This document shows, piece by piece, positions 7,501 to 21,400 of a stretch of 64,000 bases of DNA (position 1 is its first letter; the number at the start of each line of letters is the position of its first letter). The notes beneath the pieces were generated by a model, which saw only the letters and a list, made by a program, of their open reading frames with translations, searched no databases and had not been told where the DNA came from. Both the position numbers and the translations under genes were made by a program. Origin of the DNA: Massilia violaceinigra (lineage in GTDB: Bacteria > Pseudomonadota > Gammaproteobacteria > Burkholderiales > Burkholderiaceae_D); NCBI RefSeq assembly GCF_002752675.1, contig NZ_CP024608.1, forward strand, positions 1,364,001 to 1,428,000, in the 5' to 3' direction.

Positions 7501-9234
7501 ATGTGGAAGCAATCTGTTACGCACTGCGGGGGCGCCGGCGCGCCTGTTGTCCTTGGCATTAATCGGACGCAGGACGCAAGTATTTGCCTGATGCATGGGT
7601 CCGAACTGGCCTGGGCGATCCAGAAAGAGCGCCTGACGCGGCACAAGCACCACTGGGGCCGGCTGGACGACCTGCGCAACATTTACCGGCCGCGCCTGCC
7701 CGGGCTGGAGGCGCCCATCGATATCCTGGTCGAGTGCTACTCCTGCGACGCCGAGTTCTCCCGGGTGGCCGAGTACGAACGCGAGCTGGCCGCCACGCTG
7801 GCGCTGGCGCCCGGCTGCCGGCGCGCGCGCATCTCGCATCACCTCTCGCATGTATACAGTGCGTTCCATCCTTCCCGTTTCGAGGACGCCGCCGTCATGA
7901 TCATCGACGGCCAGGGCAGCCGCGTGGCTGACTTCACCGAAACCTGGGCGGGCGCGGCCGGCGTGCCGGGCGACTGGTGCGAGGTGGCCTCGTTCTACCG
8001 CGCCGACCGGCAGCGGGTGGCATGTATCGGCAAGCAGCTGTGGAACCGCGACGAGCGCCAGCCCGTGGGGCTGGGCATGTTCTATTTTCTTTTGACGCAG
8101 GCGATGTTTCCGGGGGAGGGGAACGAAGGCAAGGTCATGGGACTGGCGCCGCATGGCAAGGCGGCGGCGCTGCGCTTGCCGCCGCTCGATGTGCGCGACG
8201 GGCAGGTGACGATTCCGGCACGCTGGCGCGAGCTGTTCGCCGAACGCGGCCGCTTTCGCCATGGCGGGGCGGACGATGCGCGCTTTGCCGATATCGCCAA
8301 TCTCGCCGCGGCCGGGCAACGGGCATTTGAAGAAGCGCTGCTGGAGGTGGCGCGCTGGCTGCAATCGCGGACCGGCGCCCGCAACCTGTGTTTCGCGGGC
8401 GGCACCGGGCTCAATTGCTCGGCCAACGAGCGCCTGCTGCGCGAGACGCCGTTTCGCCGCGTGTTCATTCCACCGGCGCCGAGCGACGCGGGCACGGCCA
8501 TCGGGTGCGCCTTGTACGGTTTGGCCGAGCTGGGCGGCGCTCCCTGCGATTTTCGCTGGACCAGCGATTATCTGGGGCCTGAACCGGTGCCGCACCAGAT
8601 CGACGCGGCGGCGCAGAGTTGCGGGGACTTGCTGGTCGAGCGCATCGACGATCCGCCTGCCATGTGCGCGCGCATGGTCGACCTGCTGTGCGAGGCGCGC
8701 GTGGTGGCGCTGTACCAGGGCCGCAGCGAATTCGGCCCGCGTGCGCTCGGGCACCGCAGCATCCTGGGCGACCCGCGTATCGGTGCGATGCGCGACGATA
8801 TCAATGCGCAGATCAAGCAGCGTGAATGGTTTCGTCCGCTCGCGCCGGTGGTGCTGCTTGAACGGGCCGAAGAATTTTTCGACGTGTGCCGGCCGGTACC
8901 GTTCATGCAGTACGCCGCTCCTGTGCACGAGCGGGTGGCACGGCGTATTCCGGCGGTGACGCACGTCGACTGCACGGCCCGCCTGCAAACGGTGGGGCCG
9001 GATGACGATCCTTTCCTGCGCGGCTTGCTGCGCGAGTTCGAGGCGCGTACCGGCGTGCCGGTGCTGCTCAATACCTCGTTTAACCGCAGGGAGGAGCCGA
9101 TCGTCGAAACGCCCGCGGAGGCGGTGGCGACTTTCCGCGGCACGCCGATCCATGCACTGGCCATGGCGCCGTATCTGCTGCGAAAACGGGATGGGGATGG
9201 GTTGTTGCGCGGAAATGTGCTGGAGCGGCCGTGA
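7501..9234 (+). CDS. NodU/CmcH-family carbamoyltransferase
   Basis: 577 residues. The family transfers a carbamoyl group from carbamoyl phosphate, through a carbamoyl-adenylate, to a hydroxyl of sugars, antibiotics or other small molecules. The N-terminal Kae1-like half starts VVLGINRTQDASICL and has the metal/nucleotide-binding HHLSHVYSAF and an IIDGQGS turn; the FAGGTGLNCSANE segment follows. The C-terminal half carries the diagnostic SEFGPRALGHRSIL, REWFRPLAPVVL and VLLNTSFNRREEP. All signature residues are present, so it should be active. The ATG at 7501 gives about 15 extra residues before the fold, and no alternative start fits. The next gene starts inside its stop codon, so its acceptor is probably linked to that protein's substrate. 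The acceptor itself is unknown. Confidence 0.9.
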   Translation: MWKQSVTHCGGAGAPVVLGINRTQDASICLMHGSELAWAIQKERLTRHKHHWGRLDDLRNIYRPRLPGLEAPIDILVECYSCDAEFSRVAEYERELAATLALAPGCRRARISHHLSHVYSAFHPSRFEDAAVMIIDGQGSRVADFTETWAGAAGVPGDWCEVASFYRADRQRVACIGKQLWNRDERQPVGLGMFYFLLTQAMFPGEGNEGKVMGLAPHGKAAALRLPPLDVRDGQVTIPARWRELFAERGRFRHGGADDARFADIANLAAAGQRAFEEALLEVARWLQSRTGARNLCFAGGTGLNCSANERLLRETPFRRVFIPPAPSDAGTAIGCALYGLAELGGAPCDFRWTSDYLGPEPVPHQIDAAAQSCGDLLVERIDDPPAMCARMVDLLCEARVVALYQGRSEFGPRALGHRSILGDPRIGAMRDDINAQIKQREWFRPLAPVVLLERAEEFFDVCRPVPFMQYAAPVHERVARRIPAVTHVDCTARLQTVGPDDDPFLRGLLREFEARTGVPVLLNTSFNRREEPIVETPAEAVATFRGTPIHALAMAPYLLRKRDGDGLLRGNVLERP

Positions 9235-10589
9235 TACGTGGCTATCCTGCGCGTGCCAGCGTGAAGCCGGGGGAGCTGCTGGCGCTGCATGTGTCGACCG
9301 ACGCAGCGCGCTTCAGGGTGTGGTTTTATCGCTGGTGGGACGGGGCGGAGCTGATGTCGCGTTCGGAGTGGCAATCCGGCCGCTTCGCGCCGGCCAGGGG
9401 CGCTGATGAGGACTGGCACTGGCCCCGCTACGAGTTTGCGATTCCTCTCGCATGGCCTTCCTCGGCGTATATCGCCTATCTGGAGGAAGAGGGCGGTTTG
9501 CCATTCGATATTGCATTGACCAGTGCGGCTGCCCTGTTCGTTGTAAGGGGGCGTGGCGGCGCGGACTTGCTCTACGAGATCCCCCTGGCGACCTTTCACG
9601 CCTATAACTATAGTGGTGAAGGATGTTTTTATAGGAATCCGCCGCGTTCGAGGTCGCCGCCTGGGGCCCGCGTGTCGCTGTTACGCCCTGGCGGTGATAT
9701 AGGCGGTGAGACCTGGGGCGCGGCCGATTATTACGATGAGCGCTCTGCCCGGCAGACATTCGCTCATTGGGACGCGCCTTTCATCCGCTGGCTCGCAGGG
9801 GAGGGGTACAGGATGGATTTCTGTCTGGATTCGGATATTCACCAGGATGCGGGCCTGCTGGCGCGCGGGTATCGCCTGCTGCTCAGCGTAGGGCATGACG
9901 AATACTGGAGCGAGGATGCGCGCAACCACGTCGAGGACTTTATCGGCAGCGGGGGAAATGCCGCTTTCTTCGCAGCGAACGTGTGCTGGTGGCGCATCCA
10001 TTACGTGGACGAGGGACGCGCGATCGTTTGTCACCAGGGTGGGCCGTACGGCGCGCTCGACCATTGGTGGCCCGTCACGGGAGTAAGCCGCCCTGAGGAT
10101 GCGCTCGCCGGCGTGAGTTACCGGCATGGAGGAGGCTGGTGGGATGGCCCACGGTCCACCCAGGGCTATGTGGTTCAGCAAGCGGATCACTGGGTGTTTG
10201 CGGGGACAGGACTGGAGAACGGCGATGTGTTCGGCGCGACGTCATCGCCGCCACTGGTCGGGTACGAGTGCGATGGCGCGCAGCTTGCGTGCATGGACGG
10301 TTCCGATGGGGGCATCAGGCTCGCAGCGCAGGCCTGGAGGAATGGAACTTCGGCCAGCTTTGTCGTTCTGGCGGCGAGCATACTTGACGAGGGTTGGCAG
10401 GAGCTTCCGGCACGTTCCGGTCTTGCGGCAAGGGAGGGAATGCATGCTGCCACAATGGGTATCTATGCACGCAAGGGGACAGTTTTTACTGCAGGCACGA
10501 TAGATTGGGCGCAGGTGCTTGCTACAGGGCACGATCCGGTTGTGGAGCGCATCACGCGTAACGTTATGGAGCGCCTGAGAACGCTGTAA
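9231..10589 (+). CDS. N,N-dimethylformamidase beta-subunit-like protein
   Basis: 452 residues. The GTG start at 9231 overlaps the upstream TGA (GTGA), which implies translational coupling to the carbamoyltransferase. The N-terminal part is a beta-sandwich-like region (SVKPGELLALHVST, FRVWFYRWWDG). The C-terminal part has the landmarks of the DMFase beta / DUF6605 family: FHAYNYSGE, SVGHDEYWSEDARNHVEDF and AAFFAANVCWWRI. In true dimethylformamidase the large subunit binds iron through Tyr and Glu residues. The conserved HDEYW is present, but metal binding is an inference. There is no small-subunit gene next to it. Many relatives occur in secondary-metabolite contexts with unknown substrates. 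Part of the gene (about 9470-9650) looks less GC-rich than its neighbours. The rRNA P1 promoter begins 44 bp after the stop. Confidence 0.75.
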   Translation: MIRGYPARASVKPGELLALHVSTDAARFRVWFYRWWDGAELMSRSEWQSGRFAPARGADEDWHWPRYEFAIPLAWPSSAYIAYLEEEGGLPFDIALTSAAALFVVRGRGGADLLYEIPLATFHAYNYSGEGCFYRNPPRSRSPPGARVSLLRPGGDIGGETWGAADYYDERSARQTFAHWDAPFIRWLAGEGYRMDFCLDSDIHQDAGLLARGYRLLLSVGHDEYWSEDARNHVEDFIGSGGNAAFFAANVCWWRIHYVDEGRAIVCHQGGPYGALDHWWPVTGVSRPEDALAGVSYRHGGGWWDGPRSTQGYVVQQADHWVFAGTGLENGDVFGATSSPPLVGYECDGAQLACMDGSDGGIRLAAQAWRNGTSASFVVLAASILDEGWQELPARSGLAAREGMHAATMGIYARKGTVFTAGTIDWAQVLATGHDPVVERITRNVMERLRTL

Positions 10590-10633
10590 GCGTTGCGAAA
10601 ATGCGTGTCTCGCAGCGGGCCTCATAAAACGCC

Positions 10634-10780
10634 TTGCCAAGCTGGCAGAGGGTTTGCTATAGTTCGCCTCCCCGCTGAAAGGGTTAACGAAATCAAGTAG
10701 TTAGCAGGCAGTTGGGGCCGTCTCCAAGGAGACGCGGTAGTAAAAAAGAGGTTGACGAGAAACGCGAAATGCTGCATAAT
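10634..10780 (+). promoter_or_regulatory. Tandem promoters P1 and P2 of the first rRNA operon
   Basis: P1 is TTGCCA (10634-10639), 18 bp, TATAGT (10658-10663). P2 is TTGACG (10752-10757), 17 bp, CATAAT (10775-10780). Both hexamer pairs occur at the same place in all three operons of the window, while the P1 spacer differs freely. That makes P1 a real element rather than chance. A conserved 60-base stretch starting at the P1 -10 box lies between them. Confidence 0.8.
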
Positions 10781-11025
10781 CTCACCTCTCTGCTGCAACG
10801 AACACAACGCTTCGTAGCAAACGGCAGAAGTAGTACAGAATAAGTTCTTTAACAATTAACAGTCGATAAGTGTGGGCGTTTGATGAAGGTGCCAACGAAG
10901 CGCAAGCGACGTTGAATACTTAAATTATCAAATGTTCACAAAAAAGAAATATAGGCGCTTCGCAAGAAGTGGCCTGTCAGTATTTTGAGTGAGCGATCTG
11001 TCCGCAAGGACATTAAACAGAGATT
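10781..11025 (+). other. rRNA leader of the first operon with boxA and 16S processing stem
   Basis: The leader holds a boxA-like antitermination site (GTTCTTTAACAA, 10844-10855). Just after it comes the 5' half of the 16S processing stalk (CAGTCGATAAGTGTGGGCG, from 10861), which pairs with the trailer sequence behind the 16S gene near 12592-12613. No gene is present. Confidence 0.75.
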
Positions 11026-12559
<1,534 letters not shown>

Positions 12560-12647
12560 GAGTTGCACCAGGCTATAGAGCCGGTTCAACAAACGTCCAC
12601 ACTTATCGGCTGTTTAATTAAGAAGAAACAGTAGCAGTGTCCAAGTC

Positions 12648-12724
12648 GGGGCTGTAGCTCAGCTGGTTAGAGCACCGTGTTGATAACGCGGGGGTCGTTG
12701 GTTCGAGTCCAACCAGCCCTACCA
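12648..12724 (+). tRNA. tRNA-Ile (GAU), first operon
   Basis: 77 nt including encoded CCA. The anticodon is GAT in TTGATAA, and the T-arm is GGTTCGAGTCC. The acceptor stem GGGGCTG/CAGCCCT closes with a G-U pair at 1-72. It lies in the 16S-23S spacer, the usual place. The three copies are identical. Confidence 0.97.
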
Positions 12725-12746
12725 GTTATGTCTTTAGATATACCTT

Positions 12747-12822
12747 GGGGGATTAGCTCAGCTGGGAGAGCACCTGCTTTGCAAGCAGGGGGTCGTCGGT
12801 TCGATCCCGTCATCCTCCACCA
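12747..12822 (+). tRNA. tRNA-Ala (UGC), first operon
   Basis: 76 nt including encoded CCA. The anticodon is TGC in TTTGCAA, the D-arm is AGCTCAGCTGGGAGAG, and the T-arm is GGTTCGATCCC. It is 22 bp after tRNA-Ile. The three copies are identical. Confidence 0.97.
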
Positions 12823-13053
12823 CTCTACAAACTTCTGAAAGTACAAACGTAAGCCACTGGGTTTAGGTTTGGTCTTTTAGAGATTAAAGCTGTTTCGTTC
12901 TTTAACAATCTGGAAGAAGTAAAGTTTTAATCGAATCGCCGACAGGCGGTTCGATGGGTAGTGATTGTATGTATCAAAACAAAGCAACAACGCTGTACTT
13001 TCTTATCTCTGTAACGCTCTTTTAGTGGCAACACTAAGAGGCTAACGTTATAG
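12823..13053 (+). other. tRNA-Ala to 23S spacer, first operon
   Basis: Contains a second boxA-like site (GTTCTTTAACAA, 12897-12908) and the 5' half of the 23S processing stalk (around TTTCTTATCTCTGTAACG, near 13000). The 3' half lies behind 23S near 15945-15975. This spacer matches the third operon almost exactly and differs from the second. Confidence 0.7.
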
Positions 13054-15928
<2,875 letters not shown>

Positions 15929-16074
15929 ATAACCTTAGCAGGTACAGAGATAAGAAATGCGCGTTGTGTTTTGTGCGATACGCACAGTCACTACCCCAGT
16001 AATACAATAAAACGATACTTCTTCCAGATTCAAGCTAGTGCTGCCCGATCGGGAGCACCAAGCTGTACAAGTTA

Positions 16075-16190
16075 TGCCTGATGACCATAGTAAATCGGTA
16101 CCACCCCTTCCCATCCCGAACAGGACCGTGAAACGATTTTACGCCGATGATAGTGCTGCAACCAGTGTGAAAGTAGGTTATCGTCAGGCT
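16075..16190 (+). rRNA. rrf: 5S ribosomal RNA, first copy
   Basis: About 116 nt, from TGCCTGATGACCATAG to GTCAGGCT, whose ends pair. The conserved CCCATCCCGAACAGG is present. It lies about 150 bp after the 23S gene. A small hairpin (GTGCTGCCCGATCGGGAGCAC) precedes it. Confidence 0.95.
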
Positions 16191-16202
16191 AGTTATAAGA
16201 AG

Positions 16203-16232
16203 AAAACCCCGCAGAGATGTGGGGTTTTTTTT
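16203..16232 (+). terminator. Intrinsic terminator of the first rRNA operon
   Basis: AAAACCCCGCA pairs with TGTGGGGTTTT and is followed by an eight-T run, 12 bp after the 5S gene. Confidence 0.88.
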
Positions 16233-16370
16233 CATCCGCATTTTTAGCACCCGCGCATCAAAGTTCATGCCGTCAGCTGCTTGACCGCCGCGGTTTCCAC
16301 GCTTCCATGCGCCGTAGCCGCTAGTCTTTGGTGTTAAAGTATCGCTCACGCCGAACCAATTCCCATAGCG

Positions 16371-17807
16371 ATGGACTACCAGCAACTCATCACGCAGCGG
16401 CGCACGCATCCCGCATGGCGCTTGCTTGCCGCCGACAATGCCGCGATGATTGCGAGCTTCCTGCACGCGAGCTTCATCGCGCCCAACCAGCGCACCATCG
16501 GCCGCCAGCAACTGGCCTCGCAATTGGACGATCACCTCTACACCCTGCACCAAAGCGCCGGCGAAATCCTGTTTCCGAAAGCGGCCACCGCTTATCTCGA
16601 CGACTGGGCCTCCGACGAACGCGGCTGGCTGCGCAAATACTATCCGCCCGCCGACGACGAAGCCCACTACGACCTGGCCTCGGCCACCGAACAAGCCCTC
16701 GAATGGCTCAAGAACCTGGGACAGCGCACCTTCATCGGCACCGAATCGCGCCTGATGACGGTCTTCGACCTGCTGCACCAGATCGTCGACGGCAGCGAAC
16801 TCGATCCGCGCGCCCGCATCGCCGAACTCAAACGCCGCAAGGCGGACATCGACGCCGAAATCGCCGACATCAGCGCCGGCAGATTCGCCCTGATGGACCC
16901 GACCCAGGTGCGCGAACGCTTCCTGCAAATGGCGGCCACCGCGCGCGACCTGCTGTCGGACTTCCGCGCGGTCGACACCAACTTCCGCACGCTCGACCGC
17001 CAGGTGCGCGAACACATCGCCACCTGGGATGGCAGCAAGGGTGAACTGCTGCAAGCGATCTTCGGCCAGCGCGACCTGATTGCCGACACCGACGAAGGCC
17101 GCAGCTTCCGCGCCTTCTGGGACTTGTTGATGTCGCCCTCGCGCCAGGATGAACTCACCGGCCTGCTCGACGCCGTGCTCAAGCTCGGCCCCGTGCGCGA
17201 ACTCCAGCCAGATGGCCGTCTGCAGCGCATCCACTATGACTGGCTCGAAGCCGGCGAAGTCACCCAGCGCACCGTCGCGCGCCTGTCCGAGCAGCTGCGG
17301 CGCTACCTCGACGACCAGGCCTGGCTGGAAAACCGCCGCATCATGCAGCTGATCCGCGACATCGAACAGAAAGCGCTATCCCTGCGCGGCCAGGTCGACG
17401 AACGCGCCTTCATGGAGATCGACGACGCAGCGCCCGCAGTCGCCCTGTCGATGGACCGCATCCTGTACAATCCGCCGTTCAAGCCGAAGATCACGCAGCA
17501 AATCATCAGTGACGATGGCGTCGAGATCGCGTCCGACGCGCTCTTCGAGCAAATCTACGTGGACCAGCTGCGCCTCATGTCGAACATCCGGCGCGCCCTT
17601 CAGACCCGCAAGCAGGTCTCGCTCGGCACCCTGGCGCGCGAATATCCGATCGAGCAGGGCCTGGCCGAACTGGCCACCTACCTCAAGCTGGCCACCCAGG
17701 ACATGCACGCCGCCATCGACGACGATCAGTCCGAAACGGTCGACTGGCTTGATGACAGCGGCCGTCGGCGCCAGGCCACGCTCCCCCTTATCATTTACGC
17801 GGCATGA
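16371..17807 (+). CDS. jetA: Wadjet system protein JetA (DUF3375), MukF/kleisin-like subunit
   Basis: 478 residues with the DUF3375 architecture: an N-terminal winged-helix part (RTHPAWRLLAADNAAMIASFL), a long helical middle with coiled coil (about 140-210), and a C-terminal part ending in LIIYAA. JetA is the kleisin-like subunit of the JetABC SMC complex that extrudes plasmid DNA loops so that JetD can cut small circular plasmids. It is first in a jetA-B-C-D operon with ATGA overlaps at each junction. It starts about 140 bp after the rRNA terminator; I see no convincing promoter in that gap. DUF3375 plus the gene order places the system in Wadjet type I. Confidence 0.93.
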   Translation: MDYQQLITQRRTHPAWRLLAADNAAMIASFLHASFIAPNQRTIGRQQLASQLDDHLYTLHQSAGEILFPKAATAYLDDWASDERGWLRKYYPPADDEAHYDLASATEQALEWLKNLGQRTFIGTESRLMTVFDLLHQIVDGSELDPRARIAELKRRKADIDAEIADISAGRFALMDPTQVRERFLQMAATARDLLSDFRAVDTNFRTLDRQVREHIATWDGSKGELLQAIFGQRDLIADTDEGRSFRAFWDLLMSPSRQDELTGLLDAVLKLGPVRELQPDGRLQRIHYDWLEAGEVTQRTVARLSEQLRRYLDDQAWLENRRIMQLIRDIEQKALSLRGQVDERAFMEIDDAAPAVALSMDRILYNPPFKPKITQQIISDDGVEIASDALFEQIYVDQLRLMSNIRRALQTRKQVSLGTLAREYPIEQGLAELATYLKLATQDMHAAIDDDQSETVDWLDDSGRRRQATLPLIIYAA

Positions 17808-18412
17808 ATCCTGAACCGACTACCCCCAACGATCAAAACCGCCTCGGCCAATTGCTGGTAGCGCTGTTCCAGGGCGTGCTGTACCGCGACACCGACAGCG
17901 CCCTGTGGCAGCCGCTGATGGACCTGCAGGCGCGCGTGCGCGACTACGGCGCCACGATCGGCCTCGAACTCATTCTCGACGAGGCCGAAGGCTACGCCTA
18001 TCTGCGCCAGCGCCCTGCCGTGGTGGGCGAGCCGGAACTGCCACGCTTGATCCAGCGGCGCCAGCTCAGTTACCCGGTCAGCCTGATCCTGGCCCTGCTG
18101 CGCAAGAAGCTGGCCGAATTCGACGCCACTGGCGGCGACACCCGCCTCGTCATCGACCGCGACCAGATCGCCGAACAGGTACGCCTGTTCCTGCCGCAGA
18201 GCGGCAACGAAGCGCGCCTGCTCGACCGCATGGACGCGCACCTGAACAAGGTCGTGGAACTCGGCTTTTTGCACCGGCTGCGCGGGCAGGACAACCAGTT
18301 CGAAGTGCGGCGCATCCTCAAGGCGTTCGTGGATGCCCAATGGCTGGCCGACTTCGAACAGCGCCTCTCAGGCTACGCCGCCCACGCTGCCAGCGGCGAG
18401 GAGGAAGCATGA
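17804..18412 (+). CDS. jetB: Wadjet system protein JetB (DUF4194), MukE-like subunit
   Basis: 202 residues. The DUF4194 hallmarks are visible: an N-terminal LLVALFQGVLYRD, a central AYLRQRP, RRRQLSYPVSLILALLRKKLAEFD, and a C-terminal winged-helix region with VVELGFLHRL and FEVRRILKAFVDAQWL. JetB resembles MukE and binds the JetA kleisin. ATG overlaps the jetA stop and its own stop overlaps the jetC start. Confidence 0.93.
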   Translation: MNPEPTTPNDQNRLGQLLVALFQGVLYRDTDSALWQPLMDLQARVRDYGATIGLELILDEAEGYAYLRQRPAVVGEPELPRLIQRRQLSYPVSLILALLRKKLAEFDATGGDTRLVIDRDQIAEQVRLFLPQSGNEARLLDRMDAHLNKVVELGFLHRLRGQDNQFEVRRILKAFVDAQWLADFEQRLSGYAAHAASGEEEA

Positions 18413-21400
18413 GTCACGCTTGTGTGGCCGATATCCCCGCGGCCGATGGCAGCGGCCCGCTACTTGAACGTGCTGGCTTCCGCCTTCAGCACTTCGAGGT
18501 ATTCAACTGGGGCACCTTCCACGAACGCGTCTGGCGATTGCACCCGGGTGGCGACAACATGCTGCTGACCGGCGACATCGGCTCCGGAAAATCGACGCTG
18601 GTCGACGCCATCACGACGCTGCTGGTGCCGGCTCAGAAGATCGCCTACAACAAGGCGGCCGGCGCCGACGCGCGCGAACGCAGCCTGCGCACCTACGTCA
18701 TGGGTAACTACAAGTCCGAGCGCGGCGACAGCGGCCTGGCGGCGCGCGCCGTCGCCCTGCGCGATCACAACAGCTATTCCGTGATCCTCGGCGTCTTCCA
18801 CAACGAAGGCTTCGACCAGACCGTCACCCTGGCGCAAGTCTTCTGGTTCAAAAACCCGCACGGCCAGCCCGAACGCTTCTACGTCGTGGCCGATGGCGCG
18901 CTGTCGGTAGCCGAGCACTTCGCCGGCTTCGGCAGCGACATCGCGCAGCTGCGCAAGCGCCTGCGCGCGCTGCCCGGCGTCACCCTGCACGACAGTTTCC
19001 CGCCGTACGGCGCCGAGTTCCGGCGCCGCTTCGGCATCGCCAGCGAACAGGCGATGGACCTGTTCCACCAGACCGTATCGATGAAATCGGTCGGCAATCT
19101 GACCGACTTCGTGCGCGACCACATGCTCGAAGCGTTTCCGGTCGAAGCGCGCATCGCCGCCCTGATCGCCCACTTCGACGACCTCAATCGCGCGCATGAA
19201 GCGGTCCTCAAGGCCAAGCTGCAGATCGACCAGCTCACGCCCCTGGTCGGCGACTGCGACCGCCACGAAACGCTGCAGGAACAGGTGGTCCAGCTGCGCG
19301 GCTGCCGCGAAGCGTTGCGCCCGTGGTTCGCCCATCTCAAAGGCGAGTTGCTGGAAAAGCGCATCGGCCTGCTGCAATCGGAGCTCGACAAACTGGCCGG
19401 GCGCCTGGCGCGCCTGCAGGAAGAAAAACGCAGCCAGATGCTGCGGCGCGACGACATGACCCAGGCCATCGCGGCCAACGGCGGCAACCGCATCGAGCAA
19501 ATCCGCGCCGAGATCACACGCCTGCAAACCACGCGCGAGGAACGCACACGCCGCTCGAACCAGTATGACGCGCTGGCGGCGGCGGTTGGCTTGCCCGGCG
19601 CGGCCGAGGCGAGCATGTTCGACGCCAACCGGCGCGCCATCGACGACGGCAAAGCCGGCTGCACCGCGCGCCGCGACGACGCGCAAAACCAGCTGATGGT
19701 GGCCGGCGTGAGCCTGCACGAACTGCGCGACCAGCACGGCGCCATCACCACCGAACTCGATTCGCTGCGCCAGCGCCGCTCCAACATCACCAGCCAGATG
19801 CTGGCCGTGCGCGCCGCCCTGTGCGACGCGCTGCGCATCGCACCGGAAGACTTGCCGTTCATCGGCGAGTTAATCCAGGTGCGCGAGGAGGAACGCGCAT
19901 GGGAAGGCGCCGCCGAACGCATGCTGCACAGCTTCGGCCTGTCGCTGCTGGTGCCCGAAACGCACTACGGACAGGTGGCGGCCTGGGTCGATGCGACCAA
20001 TCTTGGCAACCGGCTGGTGTATTTCCGGGTGCGCGCCAATGTCAGCGCCGACCACCACGGCCTGCACCCCGACGCATTGGCGCGCAAGCTCGCCATCAAG
20101 CCCGATTCGCCGTTCTACGGCTGGATCGACGCCGAACTGGCGCGCCGCTACGACCACGCCTGCTGCGAAACGCTCGACCAGTTCCGCCGCGAAAAGCGTG
20201 CCATCACCCGCAACGGCCAGATCAAGGCCGGTGGCGAACGCCACGAAAAGGATGACCGCCACCGGATCGACGACCGTTCGCGCTACGTGCTGGGATGGTC
20301 GAACCAGGGCAAGATCGCTGCGCTGGCAAAGCAGGAGCGCGACCTCTCCACGCGCATACAGGCGCATGCGGCCAAAATCCAGTCGGTCAGGGCCGATATC
20401 GCTCGCCAGGAAGCGCTGCTGGAAAACTGGGGCAAGCTGACCATGTTCTCGAATTTCAGCGACCTCGATTGGAAGCCGCTGCTCTCCGCCATCGACGCGC
20501 TCGAACGCGAACAGGAAGCGTTGGCCGCATCGTCCGACATCCTGCGCACTTTGCAGCAGCAGCTCGCCGAGCTGACCGTGGCCCAAGCCGACACGGACGC
20601 ACAGGCGCACAGCGCCACCGCCGATCACGCAAAGACCATCGAAAAGCTGGAAGTGGCCGGCGCCGCCCTGGACGACTGCGCCACCCTGCTCGATGCGACG
20701 CCAGACCAATCGCGCGCCACGTATTTTCCGCAGCTCGAAGCGCTGCGCGACGAGGTGCTGGGTGAGCACACGCTCACGGTCGAGTCGTGCGAGAATCGCG
20801 AGAAAGAGCTGCGTCAGGAACTGCAGAACCGGATCGATGCAGAAGAGAAGAAAATCAGCCGCCTGCGCGACGCCATCATCCGCGCCATGCAAGACTACAC
20901 GCGGGCCTGGCCGCTGGACGCGCGCGAGGTCGACGTGAGCATCGACGCGGCCGCCGAGTTCCGCAAGATGCTGGCGGTGCTGCAGGCGGACGACTTGCCG
21001 CGTTTCGCAGGACGCTTCAAGGAACTCCTCAACGAAAACACCATCCGCGAGATCGCCGGCTTCCAGTCGCAGCTCAAGCGCGAGCGTGAAACCATCCGCG
21101 AACGCATCGACACCATCAACGGTTCGCTGCGCCAGATCGACTACAACCCGAACCGCTACATCGCGCTCGAAGCGGAGAACAACATCGACGCCGACCTGCG
21201 CGACTTCCAGCAAGACCTGCGCAGCTGCACCGAGGGCGCGCTGACCGGATCGGCCGACGAAGAGTATTCGGAGGCGAAGTTCTTGCAGGTCAAACGCATC
21301 ATCGAGCGGTTTCGCGGACGCGAAGGCAGTGCCGAGATGGACCGGCGCTGGACGCGCAAGGTCACCGATGTGCGCAACTGGTTCGTGTTCTCCGCATCCG

